Source: JBKCUI01 sp052161625 (GTDB taxonomy: Bacteria > Planctomycetota > Planctomycetia > Pirellulales > Pirellulaceae). From it: a stretch of 64,000 nucleotides of DNA. This document shows positions 8,287 to 17,389 of the stretch, piece after piece. Numbering within the stretch: the stretch's first letter is position 1; each line of letters begins with the position of its first letter. The notes below the pieces were generated by a model, which was not told where the DNA came from, did not search any database, and worked only from the letters and a program-made list of their open reading frames with translations. The DNA lies in NCBI GenBank assembly GCA_052161625.1, contig CP197412.1, one strand, 5' to 3'. Position numbers and translations under genes: made by a program.

Positions 8287-8910
8287 TTGGACGAAAAACC
8301 AGAAGCCACTGAGCTTTTGCGGCTCGCGAAGCAAGGTGACTTTCAAGCGTTCCAGTCGCTGATCACGGCGTTACAACCTCGCGTTTACGGATTGGCGTAC
8401 CGAATGCTGCATCAGTCGCAGGATGCGGAGGATGTCACGCAGCAAACGTTTGTAGCGATGATTGAACACCTTCGCGATTTTCGCGAGGAATCATCGTTGG
8501 CGACTTGGGCGTTGAAAATCGCGAGCAATTTTGCGTTGAAAGTGATTCGAAGGAGAAAGGGGCACGCCGCGTTTTCGCTCGACGACGCTCATGAGGACGG
8601 ATACTCCGATATGCCCCACCCCGAGTACATCGCTCCTTGGAGCCGCCCGGCGGACGTGATCGCAGCCGATGCAGAAGTGCAACGCGAAATCCAAACAGCC
8701 TTGCGCCAATTGGACGACAAGTATCGAACGGTTTTTGTGATGCGGGACATCGAAGGCTTTTCCGTTCGCGACACAGCGGAGGCGTTGGGGTTAACCGAAT
8801 CGACGGTCAAGGTACGTTTGCTTCGCGCGCGGCTTGCGCTGCGCGAGATTTTGACACGTCGCTTTGGGGATGAAACCCAAGTGATGATTCCCGATCACAA
8901 ACACGATTAA
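8287..8910 (+). CDS. ECF-family RNA polymerase sigma factor
   Basis: A 207-residue sigma-70 ECF factor. Region 2 is seen in AYRMLHQSQDAEDVTQQTFVAMIEHL and SSLATWALKIASNFALKVIRRRKG. Region 4 is seen in LRQLDDKYRTVFVMRDIEGF and VRDTAEALGLTESTVKVRLLRARLALR. The open frame runs back to 7504, but that would overlap the rhodanese gene and the promoter. The likely start is the TTG at 8287, with CGGGAG six bases upstream, since no ATG lies between it and the sigma core. A zinc-binding anti-sigma gene follows 74 bases later and a dihaem cytochrome after that. The pair is likely to control this divergent sulfur gene set. Confidence 0.92.
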   Translation: MDEKPEATELLRLAKQGDFQAFQSLITALQPRVYGLAYRMLHQSQDAEDVTQQTFVAMIEHLRDFREESSLATWALKIASNFALKVIRRRKGHAAFSLDDAHEDGYSDMPHPEYIAPWSRPADVIAADAEVQREIQTALRQLDDKYRTVFVMRDIEGFSVRDTAEALGLTESTVKVRLLRARLALREILTRRFGDETQVMIPDHKHD

Positions 8911-8984
8911 TCTTTTATTTCCTGTAACTATTTCCCCTCTCGCAGATCCAACTCACTAGGTTGCCAATCTGCGGGGACAAAACT

Positions 8985-9230
8985 ATGACGTGTGAAGAAT
9001 TACTCAAAGCATTGAATGAATACGTCGACGGCGCGGAACTTACCGAGATTTGCGAGGAGTTCGGAGAGCACTTGGCAGGTTGCAATCCATGCCAAGTTGT
9101 AGTCGACAATATCCGTCATACCATCGCGTTGTACAAAGCAGGGGTTCCGTACGAAATGCCTGCCGAATTTCAGAATCGGTTGCAGTCCTCCCTGCAATCC
9201 AAATGGTTGGAAACCTTTGGCAAGAGCTGA
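8985..9230 (+). CDS. Zinc-finger anti-sigma factor (ZAS type), short cytosolic form
   Basis: An 81-residue protein with the anti-sigma zinc motif: an early Cys (MTCEEL) and H-x3-C-x2-C (EHLAGCNPC). The helix LKALNEYVDGAELTE before it is typical of zf-HC2 proteins. There is no membrane segment, so it would act in the cytosol, like RsrA-type redox-sensing ZAS proteins. The start is ATG 8985 with GCGGGGA seven bases upstream. It follows the ECF sigma gene, which is the classic arrangement for a cognate pair. Release of the sigma factor by thiol or persulfide chemistry at the Cys ligands is an attractive inference given the sulfur-gene neighbours. Confidence 0.85.
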   Translation: MTCEELLKALNEYVDGAELTEICEEFGEHLAGCNPCQVVVDNIRHTIALYKAGVPYEMPAEFQNRLQSSLQSKWLETFGKS

Positions 9231-9270
9231 CGGTTTTCTTCGCCCGCAACGGAGCTTGAAAGGAATGGAA

Positions 9271-10101
9271 ATGACGCGAATACCTGTTTTGCTCCGTCGG
9301 TGTTTTGCAGCGTGGGGGCTTGTCGCGTCGAGCATGCTCTTTGCCCCGTCCTTTGCGCAGGAGAAATCGACCGCCACCTCTCAGTTCCCCCCTGGTGAGT
9401 TGGGGGAATGGGTTCGGCTAGGCGAGGCGATTGTGGAAAAGACAACTGAGCATCCCCTTTCGAAGCCCTTTCTCGGCAACGACTTGAACTGCACGAGCTG
9501 CCATTTGCAAAATGGCAGGCATCCATCTGCGGGCAGCTTTTTGGGAACGGCCACAGCCTACCCCGCATGGGCTCCTCGTGAAAAGACCGTAGTCACTTTG
9601 GAAGATCGGATCCTCAACTGTTTCATGAGGAGCTGCAATGGAGTCCGTCCTCCGTTGGGCAGCAAAGTCTCGATCGCTATCCAGGCTTACATCACCTGGT
9701 TGTCCCAAGGGGAACCGATGCGGATGAATGCTCAAAGGCCGGTTGGTCCTCGAGCCGTACCGCATCTAGCCGCCAAGCCAAACAGTGGGAGTCTTGAACG
9801 GGGACGATCCCTTTATGCCAAGCGATGCGCTGATTGCCACTTGTCCGATGGAAAAGGGGACACCGACAACCCACCGGTTTGGGGGGAACGCTCTTACAAC
9901 GATGGGGCAGGGCTGGCAAAAGTGGAAAACTTGGGAGCTTGGCTGAAGGTCGCCATGCCGTTAGACGATGCTACCCTTACGGAACAGGAAGCGATCGACA
10001 TAGCGGTCTTCGTCAACAGCCACTCGCGTCCCCGCTTCGATCTTTCCGCCCACCTACCTCCCCCTTCGGAAACAGGCGTTTACAACGGCGAAAAGCCGTA
10101 G
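9271..10101 (+). CDS. Dihaem cytochrome c, thiosulfate dehydrogenase (TsdA)-like
   Basis: A 276-residue exported protein with a signal peptide (residues ~1-29, ending PSFAQ) and two haem motifs, CTSCH (74-78) and CADCH (186-190). Between them lies YPAWAPRE...TLEDRILNCFMRSCNG followed by an AYITWLSQG segment, a pattern of the TsdA family, which joins two thiosulfates to tetrathionate or does the reverse. TsdA has an unusual Cys axial ligand on haem 1; Cys117 or Cys122 could serve here. Met in KVAMP may ligate haem 2. The start is ATG 9271 with GAAAGGA six bases upstream; ATG 9265 is the alternative. It follows the anti-sigma gene by 40 bases. Confidence 0.8.
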   Translation: MTRIPVLLRRCFAAWGLVASSMLFAPSFAQEKSTATSQFPPGELGEWVRLGEAIVEKTTEHPLSKPFLGNDLNCTSCHLQNGRHPSAGSFLGTATAYPAWAPREKTVVTLEDRILNCFMRSCNGVRPPLGSKVSIAIQAYITWLSQGEPMRMNAQRPVGPRAVPHLAAKPNSGSLERGRSLYAKRCADCHLSDGKGDTDNPPVWGERSYNDGAGLAKVENLGAWLKVAMPLDDATLTEQEAIDIAVFVNSHSRPRFDLSAHLPPPSETGVYNGEKP

Positions 10102-10233
10102 CTTGTCGTTCGACCTTTCGTTTTTGGCCATTCGGAATAGTCTGGGCACACAGATGCGGGACGGTGTATACTAAGAGAGAACCCGTCGCAGGTTCCCCCT
10201 CCCACCCACCCTGTCTTTCTGACAACCCCTCCT

Positions 10234-12456
10234 ATGCCAGTCCCGTTCTTTGCACGAAAGATGCTTGTCCTCGCACTGACTTGGCTTGCCCTGGTTGTTG
10301 CGTGGGCCAACTCGGTTTCTCGGTCGATCGCAGCCGATCCCAATTCCGGCTACGTTCCGAAATTCGAACTGGATATCCAGCCGATTTTGACCGCACGGGG
10401 TTGTAACTCGGGACCTTGCCATGGCAAGTCGCGAGGTCAAAACGGATTTGCTCTCTCCTTGTTCGGCTTCGACTCCAACATGGATTTCGATTCGGTCGTC
10501 AAGAATGCGCGCGGGCGTCGGATCCACGCTGCCGTCCCATCGGAAAGTCTGTTTCTCACCAAGGCGACTGGCAGGGAGCCGCACGGGGGCGGAATCCGGA
10601 TCCGACCGAACGATGCCGATTTCCAGACGATCGTCAGTTGGATTCAGACTGGGATGCAGCGAGCCACTCCGGAGGATCCTACCCTCGCTTCGTTGCGAAT
10701 CCAGCCAGATCCCACGACCTTATCTCCCAAGCAAGAAATCGACTTGCACGTCGAAGCGACTTACTCGGACGGTACAGTCAAAGATGTGACCCATGTTGCC
10801 GCGTTTCAATCGAGCGACTCAGGGATCATGCAAATCAAGGAAGGGAAATTGAAGGCGGGCGAACATGTGGGCGAAGCCACCATCATGGCTCGTTTCATGG
10901 GGCAGATTACCACCTGGAACACCGCGGTTCTCAAGGCCAAATCGATTCCTGACGCAGCCTTCGACAATCTCCCGCGACAGAACTTCATCGACGATCTCGT
11001 TTATCAAAAGCTCCAAGTCTTGGACATGCTCCCGAGCGAACCCGCCTCGGAAACCACCTGGCTTCGCCGGATTTATCTGGATGCCATCGGACGGGTCCCG
11101 ACTCCAGCGGAAGTCGAAGAGTTTCTCGCCGACACGAATGCCGATAAGAAGCTTCGGTGGATCGATCGCGTATTAGACCAACCGGAGTATGCCGACTTCT
11201 GGGCCAACAAGTGGGCCGACTTGCTGCGCCCGAATCCTTATCGTGTTGGCATCAAAGCCACCTACAGTTTGGATTTGTGGTTGCGAGAAGCGTTTCGGCA
11301 GAATTGGTCCCACGATCGTTTTGTACGCGAATTGCTGACCGCCCAGGGGAGCACTTGGAAAAACGGCGCAACCACGTTCTTTCGAGACCGGCGCGAGCCC
11401 GATGAGATCACCAGCGTGGTGAGCCAACTCTTTATCGGCGTTCGATTGGAATGCGCGAAATGCCACCAGCATCCTTTCGAAGTCTACGGTCAATCGGACT
11501 TCTATGGCCTCGCATCCTTCTTTTCCAAGATTGGGCACAAGGGGGTCGGGCTCTCTCCACCCATTTCGGGCGGGGAAGAAATCTTCTTTGTGAAAACCAA
11601 AGGGGAAGTCCGCCATCCACTCACCCAACAAGTGCTTGCACCGAAGCCACTTTTGAAGGAACCCGTTTCGCTTTCGGAGGACGAAGACCCTCGGATCTCC
11701 TTGGCAGATTGGCTGGTGTCACCCGACAATCCTTACTTTGCGAGGGCAGCGGCGAACCGAGTCTGGGGTGAAGTCATGGGGATGGGAATTGTCGATCCAG
11801 TCGACGACTTCCGAGCGACCAACCCACCCAGCAACGCTCCCCTTTTGGGGGCGATCGCCGAGCACTACAAAGCGGTTGGGTTCGATACCAAAAAGCTTTT
11901 GAAGGCCATTTTCTCGAGCCACATTTATGGACTTTCGTCGATTCCCAATGAAAGCAACGCATTCGATCAACGCAATTTTTCGAAACATATTCGGAGGCGG
12001 ATGCGAGCCGAGGTGTTAGCGGATGCGGTGTCGGATGCTACGGGTGTGCCGACTTCTTTTTCGGGAATGCCTCACGGAACGCGTGCTGTGCAGCTATGGA
12101 CATTCCGGATCAATTCGGATTTCCTCGATGCGTTTAGCCGTCCCGACCCGAATCAAGACCCGCCTTGTGAACGGATCGGTGACACGACGATGTCCCAATC
12201 CCTTCACTTGATGAACTCGAGTCAAATTCAGGAGAGATTGACTTCAGCCGAAGGGAACTGCGCGACGTGGGCCAAGGAGTCTTCGCCCGAGATCGCCCTT
12301 CGAAAGATCTATTTGCAGCTCTACGCTCGATTGCCGAGTGCACAAGAAACGGAGACGCTGCTCGGCATACGGAAGGATCTGCCCGAGGCTAAACGCTGGG
12401 TGGAAGATATTGTTTGGTCGATGATCAACTCGCCCGAGTTTTTATTTATTGATTAA
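10234..12456 (+). CDS. Planctomycete DUF1549/DUF1553 cytochrome-like protein with Ig-like domain
   Basis: A 740-residue exported protein with a signal peptide (residues ~1-34, ending SIAA). It holds a c-type-like segment with GCNSGPCHGK and GFALSLFGFD near residues 53-80, and an Ig-like (Big_2) stretch around residues 150-230. The DUF1549 domain has RRIYLDAIGRVPTPAEVEEFL and a C-x2-C-H motif (CAKCHQHP) near 410. The C-terminal DUF1553 domain has RISLADWLVSPDNPYFARAAANRVW. Such proteins are abundant in Planctomycetes, nearly always beside a DUF1501 gene, as here. Their function is unknown; a periplasmic redox or carbohydrate-related role is a guess. Confidence 0.9.
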   Translation: MPVPFFARKMLVLALTWLALVVAWANSVSRSIAADPNSGYVPKFELDIQPILTARGCNSGPCHGKSRGQNGFALSLFGFDSNMDFDSVVKNARGRRIHAAVPSESLFLTKATGREPHGGGIRIRPNDADFQTIVSWIQTGMQRATPEDPTLASLRIQPDPTTLSPKQEIDLHVEATYSDGTVKDVTHVAAFQSSDSGIMQIKEGKLKAGEHVGEATIMARFMGQITTWNTAVLKAKSIPDAAFDNLPRQNFIDDLVYQKLQVLDMLPSEPASETTWLRRIYLDAIGRVPTPAEVEEFLADTNADKKLRWIDRVLDQPEYADFWANKWADLLRPNPYRVGIKATYSLDLWLREAFRQNWSHDRFVRELLTAQGSTWKNGATTFFRDRREPDEITSVVSQLFIGVRLECAKCHQHPFEVYGQSDFYGLASFFSKIGHKGVGLSPPISGGEEIFFVKTKGEVRHPLTQQVLAPKPLLKEPVSLSEDEDPRISLADWLVSPDNPYFARAAANRVWGEVMGMGIVDPVDDFRATNPPSNAPLLGAIAEHYKAVGFDTKKLLKAIFSSHIYGLSSIPNESNAFDQRNFSKHIRRRMRAEVLADAVSDATGVPTSFSGMPHGTRAVQLWTFRINSDFLDAFSRPDPNQDPPCERIGDTTMSQSLHLMNSSQIQERLTSAEGNCATWAKESSPEIALRKIYLQLYARLPSAQETETLLGIRKDLPEAKRWVEDIVWSMINSPEFLFID

Positions 12457-12469
12457 GAGGATGATGACC

Positions 12470-13792
12470 ATGAAGCGACGAACCTATTTGCAATTGGGAC
12501 TGGCGGGGTTAGCGGGCGGAAGCTTTTTGGATCTCCTCGCGCTGCGCAACGCGACGGCATCGGACACTCCCAAAGGAGGGGCTCCGAGTAAGCGATGCAA
12601 TTGCATCTTGATTTGGATGGATGGTGGCCCCACTCACTTCGAGACATTTGATCCGAAGCCGGATGCTCCGTCAGAGATCCGGGGGGATTTCCGCCCGATC
12701 TCGACCAATGTGCCTGGAATTCAGATTTGCGAGCACATGCCCAAACTCGCTTCCATGGCGGACAAATACGCGATCATTCGATCCGTGTGCCATAACCAAG
12801 GGAATCATGGAGCCGGCAACCATTACATGATGACTGGTGCTCCTCCACGAATTCCTGTCGGTTGTGGCGCGTTCGTGAGTTTTCACCCCAGTCTTGGTTC
12901 GGTTGCCGCGTATGAGCGAAGCGCCCCTCACGGATTGCCGGCGTACTTCACGATGCCTTCGATGTCCCGATCGGGAGGGCCGAATTTCCTGGGAGCCAAG
13001 TACGCACCGTTCATCGTCGGGAACGATCCCAACAGCAAGAACTTTCGAGTGCGGGATGTCGAGCTGCCTGGTGGTCTTGCGGAAGACCGATTTGCCGCCC
13101 GCAAGGACTTGCGAAAGCTTGTCGATCGCATGCCACGCTTCGAAGTCGGGGCTGCGATTGATCCTGTGTCTGCCTACGACGACAACTACGAACAGGGATA
13201 CGAACTGGTCCAGACTCCGGAAGCTCAAAAGGCATTTGATATCGACTCCGAGCCCGATGTGATTCGAGACGCCTACGGTCGGAATGCCTTTGGTCAACGG
13301 GCGTTGCTCGCCAGGAGGCTTGTCGAGGCCGGCGTCCCCTTTGTGACGATCTACGATGGGGGATGGGATCATCACTCCGATCTGTTCGGGGCGTTGGAAA
13401 AGCGGTTGCCTTCTTGGGATCAAACCGTCGCGACGTTGATCAACGATTTGGAACAACGCGGTCTGCTGGAAAACACCATGGTCATCGCGTTGGGCGAATT
13501 CGGTCGCACACCGAAGATCAGCACGTTGGCCGGGCAAACCAAACCGGGGCGCGATCACTGGGCCAACGCCATGTCGATCTTGTTCGCAGGAGGCGGCGCT
13601 CGAGGTGGTCAAGTCATCGGTGCAACGGATCGTCAGGGCTATGCGCCGATCGAGCGAGTTCTATCACCCGAGAACTACGTTTCGACCGTCTATCGCAAAC
13701 TTGGAATCGATCCGGGTAAGATCTATTACACACCTGCAGGTCGACCGACTCACCTGGTTAGCGACGCCACACCGATCACGGAATTGATGTAA
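12470..13792 (+). CDS. DUF1501 family protein with Tat-type signal
   Basis: A 440-residue protein. MKRRTYLQLGLAGLAGGSFLDLL is a twin-arginine-like signal. The body has DUF1501 hallmarks: CNCILIWMDGGPTHFETFDPKPDAP near the N-terminus, RSVCHNQGNHGAGNHYMMTG, YDGGWDHHSD, and ALGEFGRTPKI followed by RDHWANAMSILFAGGGARGG. The fold is related to alkaline phosphatases and sulfatases, with Asp/His metal-ligand motifs, but no activity is established for the family. ATG 12470 has AAGAGG nine bases upstream; in-frame starts at 12449, 12461 and 12464 are possible. Only 13 bases separate it from the upstream DUF1549 gene. Confidence 0.9.
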   Translation: MKRRTYLQLGLAGLAGGSFLDLLALRNATASDTPKGGAPSKRCNCILIWMDGGPTHFETFDPKPDAPSEIRGDFRPISTNVPGIQICEHMPKLASMADKYAIIRSVCHNQGNHGAGNHYMMTGAPPRIPVGCGAFVSFHPSLGSVAAYERSAPHGLPAYFTMPSMSRSGGPNFLGAKYAPFIVGNDPNSKNFRVRDVELPGGLAEDRFAARKDLRKLVDRMPRFEVGAAIDPVSAYDDNYEQGYELVQTPEAQKAFDIDSEPDVIRDAYGRNAFGQRALLARRLVEAGVPFVTIYDGGWDHHSDLFGALEKRLPSWDQTVATLINDLEQRGLLENTMVIALGEFGRTPKISTLAGQTKPGRDHWANAMSILFAGGGARGGQVIGATDRQGYAPIERVLSPENYVSTVYRKLGIDPGKIYYTPAGRPTHLVSDATPITELM

Positions 13793-13804
13793 GGGAAGTC
13801 AGAC

Positions 13805-14701
13805 ATGAAGCGCCGGCTGGGTTTTCGTATTGCGTGTGGCTTGCTCGCGATAGGAACTGGCTTTGCGGCTCCGTACCCATTCGCCGTTGGGCAAGAGGGC
13901 TCGGGTGCAAGCATTCGTTCAGCACTCACTTTTCACGCTTCTTTCGATCAACAGGTCGACGCCGACTTTGCAAAAGGGGATAAGAGGCTGAGAACAGCGG
14001 CCGCCTCGGACAAACGAGACAGTGCCATCATCGGCCTTCCACCAGAAGGAAACGTGACGCACGAACCGGATCAAGGCAAGTTTGGCGGCGCGATTCGATT
14101 TCAGAAAGCGATCCAACCGATTGTTTTCTATCAAGGATCGAAAAATCTTCCCGAGCCCAAATCCAATTGGGAGTGCACGGTTTCGTTTTGGCTTCGCACC
14201 GATCCGCGTCGCGAACTTCGGGAAGGGTTCTGCGATCCCATCCAAATCACGTCGAAGCAGTGGGATGATGCGGCTGCGTTTGTGGAGTTTGAGAAGAGAG
14301 GCGATCGCATTCCATTTCGTTTGGGAGTCTATGCGGACAAGAAAGTATGGAACCCGAGCGGACGACCCTTTGAAAGCATTCCAGCTGAAGAACGCCCTCT
14401 GGTAACGGTGACGGATGCTCCTTTTCATTCGGGGGACTGGACGCATGTGGCCTTCACTCTCCATGGTTTCAACACAGGAAAGCCGACCGGGGTATCGAGG
14501 CTCTATCTGAATGGGATTCTCGCAGGTGAGTTGTCTTCCCGCGTGCAGACGTTTACTTGGCAGGACGAGCAATCCGCCATCATGATCGGGCTCAGTTATA
14601 TGGGGCACTTGGACGATCTTGCCGTGTTCGATCGCGCTTTGACGGCGGAGCAGATTCGGACGTTGGTTGAACTCCCTGAGGGGATTCGCGGCCTTCGGTG
14701 A
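13805..14701 (+). CDS. Secreted LamG/concanavalin-like domain protein
   Basis: A 298-residue protein with a signal peptide (residues ~1-29, ending AVGQEG). It then holds one LamG-like jellyroll: LTFHASFDQQVDADFAKG, NWECTVSFWLRTDPRRELREG, DWTHVAFTLHGFNTGKP and the closing IGLSYMGHLDDLAVFDRALTAEQIRTL. LamG domains bind carbohydrate or protein. It lies 12 bases after the DUF1501 gene and completes a DUF1549-DUF1501-LamG operon of the type common in Planctomycetes, so it may bind the substrate handled by the other two. No catalytic residues are evident. Confidence 0.85.
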   Translation: MKRRLGFRIACGLLAIGTGFAAPYPFAVGQEGSGASIRSALTFHASFDQQVDADFAKGDKRLRTAAASDKRDSAIIGLPPEGNVTHEPDQGKFGGAIRFQKAIQPIVFYQGSKNLPEPKSNWECTVSFWLRTDPRRELREGFCDPIQITSKQWDDAAAFVEFEKRGDRIPFRLGVYADKKVWNPSGRPFESIPAEERPLVTVTDAPFHSGDWTHVAFTLHGFNTGKPTGVSRLYLNGILAGELSSRVQTFTWQDEQSAIMIGLSYMGHLDDLAVFDRALTAEQIRTLVELPEGIRGLR

Positions 14702-14892
14702 ATGGCGATGCACCACTTTGGCTGATGAGACGCCGCGCGTCGGATCGGTTGCGGTGCAGAATGGACAAAGCGGGTGGTGTTTTGCGTTTGGCATGCTGCT
14801 TGCATCGACCCTCCCTTTGGCTAGACCGGGCGATTGGGACTTTCCCAGATCGCGGTTTTAGCCGAATTCTCTTCACGAAACGGGAGACTGTG

Positions 14893-15399
14893 ATGAATAC
14901 AGTAATCGGTGCATTTCGCACGCATGCGGAAGCTCAGGAGGCGGTCAATGAACTCCTTGCTATCGGGCTTGATCACAATCAGATTGGCGTCATCGCCAAA
15001 CGACTCAATGGGGATGCTTCACGTCCCATTGGTGGAATCTCGCCAGACGATTCAACCGAGGGAGCAGCAATGGGTGCTGCCACCGGTGCAGCCCTTGGTT
15101 TAGGAGCCGGAGCCTTATGGGGTTTGGCCGTCGTAGCGGGAATGTTGCCAGCGATCGGTCCGGTGATTGCGGGGGGAACTTTCGCGGCGTTGCTCGCGAG
15201 TGCGGCAACGGGTGCGACCGCCGGAGGGGTTGTGGGGGCGCTCACAGGTTTCGGACTCTCGGTCGAAGATGCTGAGCATTACGAGCAGGAATTGGACAGT
15301 GGACGAGTCGTCGTCACCGTCCGTACGGATCGAGTCTCGGAAGTGCAACAGATTCTCCGCAAGCACGGAGCCTATGAACGCACTCCGATATCCGCCTAG
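14893..15399 (+). CDS. General-stress-type protein with glycine-zipper membrane domain
   Basis: A 168-residue protein. Residues 1-50 (MNTVIGAFRTHAEAQEAVNELLAIG, then IGVIAKR) resemble the N-terminal domain of the YflT/GsiB-17M general stress family. The middle holds Gly/Ala-rich segments (AAMGAATGAALGLGAGALWG and FAALLASAATGATAGGVVGAL) like a glycine zipper. The end (HYEQELDSGRVVVTVRTD, then QQILRKHGAYE) is a ferredoxin-like half. Its function is unknown; membrane association under stress is inferred. The start is ATG 14893 with CGGGAG six bases upstream. Its stop lies seven bases from the stop of the convergent dehydratase gene. Confidence 0.75.
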   Translation: MNTVIGAFRTHAEAQEAVNELLAIGLDHNQIGVIAKRLNGDASRPIGGISPDDSTEGAAMGAATGAALGLGAGALWGLAVVAGMLPAIGPVIAGGTFAALLASAATGATAGGVVGALTGFGLSVEDAEHYEQELDSGRVVVTVRTDRVSEVQQILRKHGAYERTPISA

Positions 15400-15406
15400 A
15401 GTCGAG

Positions 15407-17143
15407 TTAGATTTCCGGCTCTAGATCGGGAGTATTCCCGTGGAGGAAATCGAAATCGCATCCCAAGTTCGCTTGGGTGGTGTGTTCCGCGAAGAGCTTC
15501 AAGTAGCCACGCGACCACCGCGGTTCAGGTTTCTTCCATTGGGCTTTTCGATTGGCCAGGGTTGTCTCGTCGACGAGGAGTTGCAGTGTTCGCGTTTCCA
15601 CATCGAGCGAGATAAGGTCGCCGTCTTGAACGAGTCCCAAAGGGCCGCCAATGTAGGACTCGGGTGCCACGTGCAGCACGCAGGTTCCATAGCTGGTACC
15701 GCTCATGCGCGCGTCGGAAATGCGGACCATGTCACGGATCCCCATTTTGAGAATCTTGTCCGGAATTGGGAGCATGCCCCACTCGGGAAAGCCTGGAGCA
15801 CCGATAGGACCGCCGGTTTGCAGGACCAGCACGGTATCGGGGGTTACGGGAAGTTCTGGGTCGTTGATACGTAGTTTCATGTCCGCGTAGGACTTGAATA
15901 CCAAGGCAGGGCCGGTGTGGCGGTGCAATTTGGGGTCTGCGGCGACCGTCTTGATCACGCACCCATCAGGTGCCAAGTTCCCGCGCAGAACATAGGTTCC
16001 CCCTGTAGGCCAAATCGCCCGTGTGCGGTCTCGAATCACCTCCGTGTCGATGACTTGGGCCGGCGCGATTTGTTCCCCTAAGGTCATACCGTTGATCGTC
16101 TCAGCATCCAAATGCAACGTGTCTCTCAATTGATTGAGCAAGGCGGGTAGTCCACCCGCATTGTAGAAGTCCTCCATGAGATAGCGTCCGCTGGGGCGTA
16201 GATCGGCCAGGACGGGAACGCGTTTGGAGATGGAATCATAGTCGTCGAGCGTGATTGGGATGCCGGCCCGCCCCGCCATCGCGATCATGTGGACGATGGC
16301 GTTGGTAGACCCGCTCAAGGTGAGTTGCGTAATCATGGCGTTGACGAAACTCTCGCGTGATAGGAAATCGAGCGGCTTCCGGTTGGAGGTTGCCAGTTCC
16401 ACGGCGCGACGGCCAGTTGCGACGGCCAGTCGGCTGTGTTCCGAGAGAACGGCTGGGATGCTCCCAGCGTTGGGCAAGGTGACGCCCAGTGCTTCGGCGA
16501 TGCATGCCATGGTCGAGGCCGTACCCATCGTCATGCATGTTCCTGCCGAGCGAGCGATGCAGTTTTCGATCTCTTTCCATTCGCCATCGCAAAGGTTACC
16601 AGCACAACGTTCCGCCCAAAATTTCCAAGCGTCCGTGCCGCTTCCCAGCGTTTGGTCCTTCCACCGCGCTTTGAGCATGGGGCCCGCCGGAAAGAACACA
16701 AAGGGCAGGTTGGCCGAGATGGCACCCATGATCAAGGCGGGGACTGTTTTGTCGCATCCGCCCATCAGGACGACCGAATCGATCGGGTGACATCGCAGGA
16801 CTTCCTCGGCTTCCATCGCGAGCAGATTTCGATAGAGCATCGTCGTGGGCTTCATCAGCATTTCGCCCAAGCTTACGACGGGGACCTCGACAGGAAACCC
16901 ACCGGCTTGGAGGATGCCACGTTTGATTTCCTCCGCCCGCGTCTTGAAATGGGAATGGCAGGTGTTCAAGTCGCTCCAGGTATTGAGAAGGGCCACAACC
17001 GGCTTGCCCATGAAATCCGCATCGTCGTAGCCCATTCCTTTGAGCCGGGAGCGATGTCCGAAGCTTCGCAAGTCATCTTTTGCAAACCAACGAGCGGACC
17101 GGAGAGTCGGATTCGGTTGGGAGGGGGAGGGTTTGCCTGACAT
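15407..17143 (-). CDS. IlvD/Edd family sugar-acid dehydratase (L-arabinonate dehydratase-like)
   Basis: A 578-residue dehydratase with the three cluster-ligand cysteines of the family: Cys62 (LNTCHSH), Cys130 (GGCDKT) and Cys203 (GTCMTMGT). The N-terminus RSARWFAKDDLRSFGHRSRLKG is closer to pentonate dehydratases such as L-arabinonate dehydratase than to dihydroxy-acid dehydratase IlvD. These enzymes remove water from sugar acids to give 2-keto-3-deoxy acids. The start is ATG 17143 with AGGAAA upstream. It stands alone, with no aldonate pathway partner adjacent, so the exact substrate is open. Dihydroxy-acid dehydratase is the less likely alternative. Confidence 0.85.
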   Translation of the reverse strand: MSGKPSPSQPNPTLRSARWFAKDDLRSFGHRSRLKGMGYDDADFMGKPVVALLNTWSDLNTCHSHFKTRAEEIKRGILQAGGFPVEVPVVSLGEMLMKPTTMLYRNLLAMEAEEVLRCHPIDSVVLMGGCDKTVPALIMGAISANLPFVFFPAGPMLKARWKDQTLGSGTDAWKFWAERCAGNLCDGEWKEIENCIARSAGTCMTMGTASTMACIAEALGVTLPNAGSIPAVLSEHSRLAVATGRRAVELATSNRKPLDFLSRESFVNAMITQLTLSGSTNAIVHMIAMAGRAGIPITLDDYDSISKRVPVLADLRPSGRYLMEDFYNAGGLPALLNQLRDTLHLDAETINGMTLGEQIAPAQVIDTEVIRDRTRAIWPTGGTYVLRGNLAPDGCVIKTVAADPKLHRHTGPALVFKSYADMKLRINDPELPVTPDTVLVLQTGGPIGAPGFPEWGMLPIPDKILKMGIRDMVRISDARMSGTSYGTCVLHVAPESYIGGPLGLVQDGDLISLDVETRTLQLLVDETTLANRKAQWKKPEPRWSRGYLKLFAEHTTQANLGCDFDFLHGNTPDLEPEI

Positions 17144-17278
17144 CTAGATTTCCTGTCGTTAATGGGGATCTTGGCACCATAGTGATACCAGGAATCACCG
17201 TCTTGTTCTATCCATTCCCGCCGAGAGGGAACTCACCCCCTTCTTTGGGGGGCGGGTGCCGAACGACAAGGTGTCGGG

Positions 17279-17300
17279 GCTGGAAAAGAAAGTTTCCAGC
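17279..17300. promoter_or_regulatory. 8-bp-arm palindrome in a divergent intergenic region
   Basis: GCTGGAAA-AGAAAG-TTTCCAGC is a perfect inverted repeat, 89 bases upstream of the AP2-like gene and 136 bases upstream of the dehydratase gene. It could be an operator or an RNA hairpin. A C5/G5 hairpin lies just before it at 17236-17251. Confidence 0.35.
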
Positions 17301-17389
17301 AATTCCGTCGATAGCTAGCAACTGCCATTCGCTTGGAGTATCTTGGGTGCACGCAGGTGTTTTATCTAATTTTTTGAGCAGCGCACAAC

